A stretch of DNA of 64,000 nt, taken from contig JAPDRO010000002.1 in assembly GCA_030247885.1 (NCBI GenBank), positions 1,178,001-1,242,000 of the forward strand. Direction: 5' to 3'. A program made the translations under genes and the position numbers. The notes under the pieces are model-generated. The model worked only from the letters and a program-made list of their open reading frames with translations, was not told where the DNA came from and did no database searches. The stretch comes from Taxawa tesnikishii (nom. ined.) (taxonomy: Eukaryota > Ascomycota > Dothideomycetes > Dothideales). The stretch's first letter is position 1. Each line of letters begins with the position of its first letter. Below, piece after piece: positions 47,343 to 57,452 of this stretch.

Positions 47343-47968
47343 ATGACAAGACCATCGCCTACCGCTCCGGCCCCGTCAACTCTTCCGCCGCCTTCCGCCC
47401 TGCAGACCTTGCTGAAGGAGGACGATGCCAATTCATCGTCTCCGCATCCCCCGCATCTACGACACCTGGCATTGCAGATACTGCACAACCTCCAGCATCA
47501 ACACCTATGGACCGACCTTCGCATCCACGACTACTCGCCCCTCCCCCGGACGGCGAACACGAAACACCCACTCGGAATGGTCATCATGGGAATAGAACCC
47601 TTCTTGCGCGTCCGATGATCTCCGGTCTTCCACCGCAGCGCCTTTATATCCATCCAGATGAGCAGATCGCGCTCCTGCAGGCTCAGAAAGCTGCTGGTGG
47701 TACAGGCATGGGCGAAGTGAAGCCGGAACGTGAGTGGGTGCTGCCGAGTCATCTGCGAGAGAAGTGGAGTTTGGCCAGGTTTGGAGAGATTTTTGACGGC
47801 ATCGGAATGGTACCTCCCGAGGACGCGCAAGAGGACGACTCCACACAATCTGCGGAGAAGGACGAATGGCGTACCACCAAACGCGTTCTACTTGCTACTT
47901 TAGACGATGACAGCACCGTCGTTTACTACATTGTGCATGACGGAATCGTCAAGCCCCGGCAAAACTGA
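47343..47968 (+). CDS. SEN15: tRNA-splicing endonuclease subunit Sen15
   Basis: This is the small structural subunit of the nuclear tRNA-splicing endonuclease. The gene is single-exon, about 208 residues. After a Pro-rich start (MTRPSPTAPAPSTLPPP), LRHLALQILHNLQHQHLWTD gives the N-terminal helix. The Sen15 fold follows with SGLPPQRLYIHPDEQIALLQ, EWVLPSHLREKWSLARFGEI and the C-terminal STVVYYIVHDGIVKPRQ, which is the most diagnostic part. The frame changes in the C run at 47598-47600 (GIEPLLARPMISGLPP); one C seems to be missing. Its substrate pathway links to CPD1, found elsewhere in the window, but the two are not adjacent. Confidence 0.85.
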
Positions 47969-49966
47969 GAAGATCACATCGGACTCCTGGCCGTGCCGTC
48001 AGTGGAACGATTTTTCGGAACAACTTAGTCACCATCATCAATCATAAACAAGCAGGACCCTCGGCACAGGCGTGCATGACTCTGGCATCTCAGTGACTCA
48101 GACACGTCAGTTGAGCAGATGTCGGCACGGTTCGTAACCTCCAAGTCTGTTTGCTTAGCCGCAGCAGACTGGATCTACCGACTATCGGCATGTCCATGAG
48201 GGTGCACGACTGAGGATGAATTGTGACACCCGCAGCAATTGCTACGGACAACACACCGACACGCAAGGTCTCTCGACAGCTAAAAACCCATGACTTTGGC
48301 ACGTCGGGCAAGGGGCGACACTGTGCAAAGATCATTTGCACGTGCCACGTTGTCAGTGCAAGCTTCCGAACGTTTTTTGGGCATTTGTTAGACAGTAGAG
48401 GACAGAAGGTGTTTGCGTGTTCTCCGATACAAAGAAAATAGATGGAGTGCTCAGGATATGGTCGAAATAGTATCCGTTGTACGGGCCCATACAAATCTTG
48501 AACTTCTCGCCTCGGTCCGCACGTAGGTCTTCTCATTGTTTCCTTGTTTCTCACGGGTTCCGCCTAGCGGCTGTTACCGATTACCTCAGTGAGGCAATAG
48601 CACCTCCATTGAAGAAGGGGTAGAGCGCCATGTTACAAACCCTCCATAGTGGATGCGTCGCAACCTCGTGCTGTACCCACTCGCCTTTTCACCAATAGGC
48701 TTGCCATAGCGGTCATTGGGTTCAAATTCAGGGCCTCTCTGTTTCCGGCCCAACTCTATCTACTGTGTCCTGCTCTACCTCATCGTCGGAGCTATATATA
48801 CCTATCAGTCGGTAGGCCTCTCACCGCTAACTTCAACCGGATAGCGCAATCGCCATCAACAGAGCTTTCATCGTTTCAAAAGCCATGCGTTCGAATCACC
48901 ATCACGTCAATAAGAACTAGGTAAAAGATACCTTTTCGGGTCATGCGAAGGGAGGGCACATCCGGTGCAGGTTGCCGTGGTGCTGGAAGTCAATGGCGAC
49001 GGTCAACCCAAACAACCAAACACAAAAAACCCTATCACTATGAAACCAGCAATGACGCGAGTTTCGGTCCGACACGTATCGGATTCTTTTGCCGATCTTG
49101 GTTGGTATCTGCTAATGTTGTTTCTGTTTCCCGCTCTCCATCTCTCGGAACACTGCAGGAGACATTGGACCATGGCCTCACCATTATCGGCTAGTCTACC
49201 ATGTTATTTCTCTACCCTTCGGGATGCGAACTCGTCTACGAACAACAGAGGGAGATCTGTGACAACATATGCGTTGGCACGCGCTATCAGCAACTCGGGT
49301 CAGTAACCAACTATTATTCTTTGCCTTCAATTCCAGTGTATTCACACACACACAAACGAAGCATTTTGAGGGTTTGGACTGTTTCTTCCCACGTTCTCAT
49401 ATCAGTAGAGCATGAAAGTATGGTATTCGCATGGACGCATGAGCAAGTCATGTGGAAGGGTATACGACACCCCGGACAACGACATGGATTCAGACAGAGT
49501 CAACATGGCCGTCAGTTGTGGCTTGCTCCTTCTGGTGCTCGCCTATATCATCGGCGAAAGCTGTCATCAATGTCCGGCATCAAAGAGGACCTACAACATC
49601 TCCACACAACATCGGTTGCTTCGAGTATGGTTGTTGATCACGCCTGGCCCGTTCCTGCAGCTGAAGTTTGATTGAACGGTTCCCACATTATCGCCATGGG
49701 ATCCAAAAGCATTGTTCTTATTACTAGTAAGCGAACAAGATCATTAGACAGTCGCGGTCCACTACGTGGTGTACTTATGACAAGCCTGTCCACCTGGAAA
49801 CCCAACAAATGCAAACATTGGCCCATTATTTTTCCAAGCAACTCCATCTTTACATTCCATTCATCCAGATCGTTACTCAGTCATGTCATTACGGCGTTCT
49901 GCGTGGCCTTTCAGCGCATCTTCAGAACAGCCCCCATCTCTTGCCCACCCTACCCACTATTCATAC
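47969..49966. other. Long gene-poor stretch
   Basis: This is about 2 kb without a supportable gene. Short frames here look random. A degenerate pair of tRNA-like A and B boxes (near 48843 and 48888) lacks a matching arm structure. No repeats or element ends seen. Confidence 0.45.
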
Positions 49967-50460
49967 TCATGCCGTCGGACAGTAAATATTCCCTGCCGTC
50001 TCATTGACATACTGTCCCCGAGGCGCTGCCACGAAATCGTTCGGGCTCAACCACTCGTCGTAGAAGAAGCACGCAGTCTCCAACACACCGCCGTCGGTGC
50101 CGAAGAAGCCCTTCGGTGTCGGCACGTTATACGCCATGAGCGCAGACTTGCAGCCGGAGAAGCCGTTGCACTGCTCCAAGCAACCTGTCCATTGATTGGT
50201 CGCGTTGACGGCGTAGTCGGTAGGAGGCAGGTAGAAGGAATAGACTTGGTGCGTGCTGGTGAAGTTGCTGCTGGGGGCATAGCCGTTGATGGAGGAAGGA
50301 GAGCCACAATTGCTGCTGTTGGTGTAGGCGTGTGGCAGCGGGTTGATGACGCTGCAATTGGACGCGATGGGGATGAAGGCTGGACCGCCAGCACGTGGCT
50401 TGATCGGTGAGGCGGCAGCGAGGAGGGGAGGAGCGTTGCGAGAAGCAATGGGAATTGCAT
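49967..50460 (-). CDS. Secreted cysteine-containing protein, unknown function
   Basis: A single-exon gene for about 164 residues. The signal peptide reads MQFPLLLATLLPLLAAAS, followed by IASNCSVINPLPHAYTNSSN, CGSPSSINGYAPSSNF, QWTGCLEQCNGFSGCKSAL, GVLETACFFYDEWL and a C-terminal NETAGNIYCPTA. The cysteines CLEQC...GC...AC...YC resemble the pattern of small PAN-like secreted fungal proteins, but I cannot assign a family. The signal peptide and mature part lie in different frames, split at the G run 50425-50428 (+ strand), where one base seems to be missing. Several N-glycosylation sites are present. It could be a wall-associated or host-facing protein; that is inference only. Confidence 0.75.
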
Positions 50461-52064
50461 TGTGAGGACGTGTGGCTGTTTGGGTTGCAGTTGATTTGGG
50501 ATAGCCCGTGGATAGCGGGGTTGAGGACGTTGAAGGAGATATAGTAGAGTGGGAGGCTGGAGGAAGCGAGCACGGATTAAAGAGAGGACGAAAAGCAAAC
50601 TTGTAATCTAGATGGCAGGCAGTATATATCTGCGGATCTTAAGCCAGAGGCAGGTGCCTACAAAGGCTACAGAGGTTACTGTGGAGAGATGTCCGCGTCC
50701 TGGACGATTACTGGATCAGGACAAGAAGACGAATGTACGAGCCCCCATGCACGTCATGGGCGGATAGAAGCAGCGTACCCGTACGGATCGCTGCATAGTC
50801 GTTGGGGGAACCTTCGTATCCTGTGCCCGTCAGCAGGGAACCGACGTGGAAGCTGAAGCAATGGATTGGGTGCGAGAGGCTGAAAGCTGCACGGCCCTGC
50901 AGATCGTTTCCCGGCCAAGCTGGGCTTGGCAATATGCAATGCAATGCAATGCGCCCTCAAGGGGCCATGCCGTGCCATGCCATGCTAGGTAAAGACACGC
51001 CAGGGAAAGACACGCCAGGCAAAGACATGCCAATCATGCCATGCCATGACATGCCATGCAAATGCCAGCCTGGACATGTCGGCGAGGGAAGCTTTTCCAA
51101 GCAACAACCGCTTATGTGTATCTGAGGTCAGGCGCGAGAACGTTGCTATCCGCACGTTGGAAAAGGTCACGAATGACATACGCCTTGGTCGTTTCCAACT
51201 GTTCGAGAGGCGCAGACACACCAACCCGCACTACCACGCATGTCTCTTCCCGCGGTGAAGCAGGCCCACTGCTGTGCAGCATTGCGATTATGCTGCAGTC
51301 GTCCCCGTGGTTGCTGACGGAGCACGTAACGACGACCGTCACCCGCCGAACACGAAGGAAAACACCTGAGGTTTCGTTCAACTGACACGGCGTTACCTGC
51401 AACGCCTGCAACGGTTCCATCCGACATATGGCGCTCCCGACGGAGATCTTGGGGTGAAGTTGCAGCAAACAATTCCTCAACGCGGGAAACCCGCGAAGAG
51501 AGATCGCGAACCAACGAAGGCATGCGGTCTGCGTGCACCAGCATTTGTTGACGGGCCGCTCTTTGCGTCACCGTGCTACATGCTCTCCGTGCGCGACGTG
51601 CCATGTCGGCGCTTTGAAACAGACGATGGATGTCTGCTTGAGCAGATTTTGTCCTTCTCTTCCTGCTCCTCTCCTCTCTCCCACATGAGACCGAAGAAAT
51701 GCGACGCGCCTCCCTGCGGCAGATCACCGCCTGCCCGTCGATATCCGCGGAACCAAGACGATTTCGGAGACAGTTCGGCTGAGGGAGCTTTGCGCTGTCA
51801 TTCAAGCGGCTCTCTCTGTCAACTTGTTCCTGCATCGCGGCAGAATTGTATCAAGTCCAACAGCCATCGTTGCTGGTTGCTCAATACGCTCTGAGCTCAC
51901 CAGTAATTGATGGAACATGTGCCGAGATGCAGAGACGAAGATTCCCCGCGTCAACGACCGGGGTCGTCGTAGATCAAGCAAAACTCCTTCTCCAATTCCG
52001 CACGGCGGGTATGTTCTTTCTAAGTTCAACAGTCTCTCCTTGTCTATCCGCACCCTTCCGCACA
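50461..52064. promoter_or_regulatory. Shared upstream region of secreted protein and Fe-ADH genes
   Basis: This is about 1.6 kb of divergent intergenic DNA. It holds the minisatellite at 50986-51030 and flanking CATGC-rich sequence. A 222-residue frame on the minus strand (51835-51167) has no family character. Confidence 0.45.
50986..51030. repeat. Minisatellite, three 15-bp units
   Basis: Three tandem copies of a unit close to CAGGGAAAGACACGC, diverging at one or two positions. On both sides lie short ATGCC/CATGC repeats (about 50964-50986 and 51027-51060), and GCAAT repeats occur at 50935-50950. Confidence 0.85.
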
Positions 52065-53438
52065 ATGTCCACTATGCCTCTATGGAAAGCTGCCGCCAAA
52101 GGTTGCTCGTCCGCAGCTCTGCATCGGCTTCCATTGCGTCATTCGACATTGCGGGGCAGCTGTGAGATTGTGCGATCGCTGAGCGCCTCTATTCATACAT
52201 TCCCGAGGCATTGCTCGCGCTCCCAGTCCAATTCCTCACATCTTCTGTACTCCAGACACCATACTAATAACAACGTTACACCGCAACGTCGCTACAAGTC
52301 CAAGATGGCCGAATCGTCTCAGAATCCGCTGTCCGGTCTATGGAGGCCAAGCCACTTGCAACAGCTCTACTACGGCCCCAATTGTGTCAAGGACCATCTG
52401 ATGGACTGCCTTCCGAGCGAGAAGTCCAAAGCGTTCATCATCACAGGCTCGTCTCTCGCCAACAAAACCTCTCTCATCAAGTCTATCGAAAGCCAGCTCG
52501 GTTCGCAGCACGCCGGCACCTTCTCCGACATCAAACAACACGCACCCGTGGCGCAACTTGACGAAGCCACAGACAAGGTGCTTAGCGACTCAAGCATCGA
52601 TACCATCATCAGTGTGGGCGGCGGCAGTCCCATCGACAGCGCCAAGGCAATCTCCTACCGCCTCAATGAGAAGAGTGGCAAGTTCCTCCACCACATCGCC
52701 ATCCCGACCACTCTTTCCGCTGCCGAGTGCACGCCAAACGCCGGCTATACCAACGCTGACGGCAAGAAAACCGGTGTGGCCCACCCAGAGTGCGCCCCGC
52801 ACGCCATCCTCTATGACTCCAAATTCGCGCTCGAGACACCGCCGAAGCTCTACCTTTCGACAGGCTTCCGTGCGCTAGACCACGCCATGGAGCTCATGTA
52901 CCACCCAACCGCGACCGAAGTTCCGTGCCGACAGCTCGCGCTTAGCGCCGCGGGCGAGCTCTTCACTTATCTGCCCAAGTACAAGGAAAACCCCAAGGAT
53001 GAGCAGGTCGTCACGCGTCTGCAACTCGCCGCGTTTGCCTCCCTCGGTTTCATTGGGCTGAACGTCAAAGGCGGACTTGGGCTCTCTCACGTCTTGGGTT
53101 ACGCGCTCGGCAGCCCGTACGGAATCCCACACGGCATCACGTCTTGTTTGACACTCGGACACGTCGTGAAACTGAAAGCCGCGGAGCCCGCTGCGGCCAA
53201 CCAGATTGCACGGATGGCGCCATTCATTGGAGTGCAGAGAACCGGAGACGACAAGAAAGATGCGGACGCTGTGGGCCAGGCCATCTTGGACCTGGTGGAC
53301 AAGGTTGGCTTGAAGACGACTCTGAAAGAATACAACGTGGGTGAGGACCAGGCGCCGGTGATTACCAAGACGGCGACGAGAAGTGAGAGCGGGGAGCTGT
53401 ACGATAGGGTGATGGAGCTAGTCAAGGCCTTGTGGTGA
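52065..53438 (+). CDS. Iron-containing alcohol dehydrogenase family (MAR/HOT-like)
   Basis: This is a group III metal-dependent alcohol dehydrogenase, of the type that includes maleylacetate reductase and hydroxyacid-oxoacid transhydrogenase. From ATG 52065 it has 457 residues in one exon. The nucleotide-binding signature GGGSPIDSAK is clear (around 52618), followed by PTTLSAAECTPNAGYTN, HPECAPHAILYDSKF, GFRALDHAMELMYHP and HVLGYALGSPYGIPHG, which carry the metal-binding His residues. The first 80 residues are rich in Arg, Ser and His and poor in acids, as in a mitochondrial presequence. A second in-frame ATG at 52305 (MAESSQNPLSGLW) would give a cytosolic form of 377 residues. The substrate cannot be told from sequence. 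The open frame continues upstream to 51846. Confidence 0.88.
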   Translation: MSTMPLWKAAAKGCSSAALHRLPLRHSTLRGSCEIVRSLSASIHTFPRHCSRSQSNSSHLLYSRHHTNNNVTPQRRYKSKMAESSQNPLSGLWRPSHLQQLYYGPNCVKDHLMDCLPSEKSKAFIITGSSLANKTSLIKSIESQLGSQHAGTFSDIKQHAPVAQLDEATDKVLSDSSIDTIISVGGGSPIDSAKAISYRLNEKSGKFLHHIAIPTTLSAAECTPNAGYTNADGKKTGVAHPECAPHAILYDSKFALETPPKLYLSTGFRALDHAMELMYHPTATEVPCRQLALSAAGELFTYLPKYKENPKDEQVVTRLQLAAFASLGFIGLNVKGGLGLSHVLGYALGSPYGIPHGITSCLTLGHVVKLKAAEPAAANQIARMAPFIGVQRTGDDKKDADAVGQAILDLVDKVGLKTTLKEYNVGEDQAPVITKTATRSESGELYDRVMELVKALW

Positions 53439-54249
53439 AGGGGAATGATGGTCAAACGTGAAATTATACAAATACAGCGGATCCCGTTTTGCTCTCCGAT
53501 ACTTACCCAATCGACCAACGAGTCAGTACTACAGTGGGTGAACATATCGCAATACTCGTCACTGAACGTTTTGGTTTTTTTCCCTGCATCTGTTCCGTGT
53601 TGTGCTAGTTGACAGGGTGGGTACACGTTGCGTGGGACAGCAGCGGTGGCGGCGTTGTTTCGTGCGGGAATCACGGCGAGGCTGGCGTTTCGTCGACGAG
53701 CCCCGAACCGTTCATAACCTCGCTCCTCCCATCAAACTTGCCCGCGTGTCAAGGAAAGGAGAGGCAGGTCCACCACCTCTTCTTGTAGTCATCTCTTTGA
53801 AACCCTCCCAGAGAGGACGAACTTCCTCAAGCGGGTTACAGCGATGTCTTCGGCGGGTCTTTGGCGATCCATGGGAAGGCGACTTGCCTGCCCAAACGGA
53901 CACTGCACGCAGCTCCAGATGAAGTTAGATTCCCATTCAGCCATGGAAAGCCACTCTGGAGGGTGCGTGTGTAGCTGGCTGCAAGCTGGATTGAGGGCGA
54001 AACCGGAACATGCCAACGGCTTCACGCTGGATTTTTATCCTTGGGGGCGCTTACGTGGCCTGCTGATGCTCTTAACCCAGGCAGTCATCCCCCCGTATCG
54101 CCAGATGCGTTGACAGAAGATGTCCTCGGATACCTCCAAGGAAGGTGAAAGTATCCCTTTCCGAGATGGGCGCCGTGTCTCCTTTTTTGTTCCGGGGTGG
54201 GGGAATGCATGCGAGTACCGAAGAGTTGGAATGTTTTGGTCGTTTTCGC

Positions 54250-54287
<38 letters not shown>

Positions 54288-54825
54288 GTAGGACGTGGTT
54301 CCGATAAGGCCGAGACGCGTGCTGTAAGCGTCATCTGAGAACTTACCTGCAAGGTGAACCCCAAGCAACGTCCGCCCGTGATGCGGGATACTGATCGGGA
54401 ATACAGCTGGAGACGGCGGCGTTCTAGAAGCGCTGTAGCATGCACAGGCATCGAGCATAAGATTGAGACCAACCGCGAGAGAGACGATGAAGGGAAAAAC
54501 ATGCATCGCCGGCAGCACGAAAGAGGGTCTTGTCGTAGTTCATTGACATGACGTACCACCAAAGGCCATGGTACTCATATATACTCGTGATCGTAAGCAA
54601 AGAGCATCAGTACCGCATAACCTCAGTACACCTTTGGCCCATCCCACCCATTCAAGCAAGACTCCAGTAAACGCCTGCGCTCATCAGCAGAGACCCCGTC
54701 GACCTGAACTCGACCATTCCGGACACCCCTCCGGCTCAACATCGCTCAACTCCGAACCCTATCCGACACCTCATCGTCCACTCCTTCACTCCATTCCTTC
54801 CTACTCCTCTCCACTCCTCTCCGAC
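53439..54825. other. Gap between convergent Fe-ADH and nuclear-protein genes
   Basis: This is about 1.4 kb. It holds the (GA)n array at 54252-54284. Frames crossing that array read as Ser-Leu or Arg-Glu repeats and are artefacts. No gene supported. Confidence 0.45.
54252..54284. repeat. Dinucleotide microsatellite (GA)n
   Basis: About 16 perfect GA units in the intergenic DNA. Confidence 0.95.
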
Positions 54826-56713
54826 TCACCGCCACGGACTGCTCCCCTGCGTAAAGCTGCAACTCTCAAACTCCATCTCCCACTTGTCGACGTCCGCAAA
54901 CTTCTCCTTGGCCTCCCGCAACTCCTCACTCGCACCGACCGCACCGCCCGTCTTCTTCGGCGCCACGGTCTCCACACTCGTGTCCCCGGTATCGCTCTCC
55001 AGCTCCGAAAGCTCGGAGCTCTCGTCCCCGTCATTCTCCTTGTTGGAGGCGTTTGCGACGTCGCTGGCGCGGCCGTACGTGCGCGTCACGTTGGACGTCC
55101 TGGCGTCTTTCGCTTTCGCGCCCGCGGCGCCCTTTGCCCCTGCCCCACGGCGGCGGCGGCTCCTTTCGCGGCAACGTGACTCGGTGCGCCTTTCCTGCCC
55201 GCCAGCTTCTTTAGCGTTGTTCCTGTCGTCGCCGCGCCGCCGCCGCGTCGTTTCTTCCTGCCCGCTCCGCGTCTTCTGGGCGCCAGTTCGTCCTCGTCTC
55301 CGTCGCGCGCAGCGTCCGCGTCGCTTGATGTCGGGACGTCGAAGCTGCTTCTCCTGCCGGCCAATCCTCGCTGCGGGGCGCGGCGCTTGGGCAACAACGA
55401 CCGCAGAGTGGCCGTGTCGAGGGGTTTCTGCTGTTTCTTGCTCGCAGCGTTGCGGGCTGTCGCTGTCCTTTCGTTCGTAGACACAGGCGGAGGTGGAGAG
55501 TCAGGGGTGGCGGACTGCTGCTCAGCGGCTCGGCCATTGTGGAACCGGGTGCAGGTGGCTGGTGGCCGGAACCTGGAGAAAGTGAAGATTCTTCATCGTC
55601 GGAAGGCGAGGTTTCAGGAGCTGTGGCGGGAACGGTGTTGTCTGGGTCGTTCGCGTGCGTGGGGAGGCCGGGTGATGAGGATCGGCTGCGGGAGCGTGGG
55701 CGTGAGGGCGAGGAGCGCAGGACTTGAATCTCGGATCCGCCTTCCAGAACGTCTGATTTGCGTTTACGGGGATTACCTGGCGGCGGCGGCGTTATTCGGT
55801 AGAGTTCGTCTTCTTCCTCGCCCTCTCCAACGGTTGGGCCAGGTTCAGGATTTACTGATACTGTTGACGTGTCCGCGCCCTTCTGCGGATCTGTGCCTGG
55901 CACGGCAGCTTGTCGTGATGCTATCATCGGCGTTCCCTCATGCTCGGGCAGGAAACTGTCCTCTTCCTCATCCGAACCTTCGAGTGTCATTGCTGTCGTG
56001 TTCTCGGTCTCGTCCTCTCCGCCTTCGTCCGCCCTCTGCACCATCTGCAGTATACTAGGCTGCCGTGCCCTGCGCCTGAAGTTTGCAAGCGCGAGAACAG
56101 ACTTGTCCGCGCCGGGCGTGCTCTGCACTTTGAGCGCCGACTGAGGTCTTGGTCGCGCTACAGTTGCTGGAGGTGGCGGTGTGGGTAGTCGCGGAGGTTC
56201 TTCTTGCTCTGTAGTGTTCACAGGCTGCGATTCCGGCACCATATCGTCCTCATCTCCGCCTTCTCTCTCTGGCTGAGTGTCCTTAACGACCTCGTCCTCC
56301 CCCGCTTTCTTGGCTTCGTCCTCTTGTAGCATGCGCTGCTTGAGCGCCTCAGTTGCCTTCCTGTCCTCGGCGTTTCGCACCACCGTTTTCCTCGGCCTTC
56401 CTCTCGTGCGCGCATTCCTTGCCTTGGGCGCCTCGGCCTGCACTTCCTCTCCGGCTTCCGCCTCCTCAGCTCCAGCTCCGGCGTCCTGCGCGTCTTCACT
56501 TGCGGTCACCGTCTCCTCTTCTCTTTGCGCCACGCGTCTTGCACCCCGTCGCGTCGGATTCTTCACCACGCTCTCGCTAACAGTCTCATCGCGCTCGGCC
56601 TCTGCGTCTTTCCGGGCAGCAGCGCGTCGTGTCGTCCTCTGCGCGGCGCGTGTGGCTGGTGCAGCAGTTGTCGCAGATTTCGCAGCAGCAGTTCTGGCGC
56701 GTTTCGGCGGCAT
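54826..56713 (-). CDS. Low-complexity nuclear-type protein, function unknown
   Basis: I do not recognise this gene. It is a single-exon frame of about 628 residues once two one-base losses are allowed (55504-55507 and 55137-55140, both short runs). The N-terminus is Ala/Arg/Lys-rich (MPPKRARTAAAKS, TTRRAAARK) with an AT-hook-like RTRGRPRKTV. A Glu/Asp-rich middle carries a conserved-looking island, LALANFRRRARQPSILQMVQ. A second basic region (GRKKRRGGG, RAPR...K) follows, then SSELSELESDTGDTS. The end is a coiled, acidic KEKFADVDKWEMEFESCS and SSPWR. The layout suggests a chromatin- or chromosome-bound protein. The two islands named above are the parts most likely to be conserved. Confidence 0.72.
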
Positions 56714-57452
56714 CGTCGCGTATTATATTACTTTGTGTGCAGTCGCGCAATAGTGTTATAGACGCCAGTAGTCAGTGCACACGGTGTAGCACGACGACGT
56801 TGTTGGTTGATGAGCGACACCGGCACAGGCACAGGCACGGGCACAGGCATGGGCGGGGTTGCGGTTGCGATTGCGATTGCGATATGCGAGAATGAGGTTC
56901 GGAGCAAGAGTCGAAACGCGGAAACGACGCGTGACGACTGGCTCCGGGAAGTTCCCTGCAGCCGAGCTGTCTCGGGCTTTTCGACTCTCACTCCCCGCTC
57001 ACTCATCGCACCACGGCAGACGTCGCAGAGAGAACAGCGCAGAGGGAACAGCGCAGAGTTGTGTTTTGCCTTCACGTGTAATGCCATACGACGAGTCACA
57101 ACCATCTGTAAAGCAGCCTTCTTCGCGAGTGAGTAGCAAAGTATGCGAAATACTCCTTGAGATACACGATGTCGAAAAACAGCAAACGCCATGTCCCCCC
57201 CGCCCACCCGTCCTTTTCCCTTCTAGCCCGGTTGAATGGGGTATCTTCGCTTTTAGCCATGCCTTTCATAACCAACGCCATGCATCATCTCATGTGCCTT
57301 TCTTGTTGAAGAAGGAGCACCAATAACTTTTCGTTTCCCTCTAAGACGCCGCTGAATGCTTCAAGGAATCCTGGATAGGGCCATGTTAGATGTCCCTGAC
57401 GCTGCCTTGTGGTTGAATGCACAAGTACGTCCTCGTATCAAGTAGCGAATGT
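56714..57452. other. Upstream region of the nuclear-type gene, with simple repeats
   Basis: This is about 0.74 kb between two minus-strand genes. It holds the hexamer arrays at 56822-56884. A short direct repeat, AACAGCGCAGAG, occurs twice near 57034-57060. Confidence 0.45.
56822..56884. repeat. Two adjacent hexanucleotide arrays
   Basis: The first is a (GGCACA)n array of about five drifting units (56822-56853). The second is a (GCGATT)n array of about four units (to 56884). They sit in the probable 5' region of the nuclear-type gene. Confidence 0.85.

Noticed and set aside
48840-48905. tRNA-like A box (GGATAGCGCAATCG) and B box (GCGTTCGAATCAC)
   Set aside because: The boxes have tRNA-like spacing, but the T-arm and acceptor stems do not pair, so it is not a functional tRNA and is too weak to call a SINE.
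51167-51835. 222-residue open frame on the minus strand
   Set aside because: Composition is random-like and Arg-rich, with no signal, domain or splice structure; GC-rich DNA often gives such frames.
54035-54562. 175-residue frame with a Ser-Leu repeat
   Set aside because: The repeat is only the translation of the (GA)n microsatellite on the other strand.
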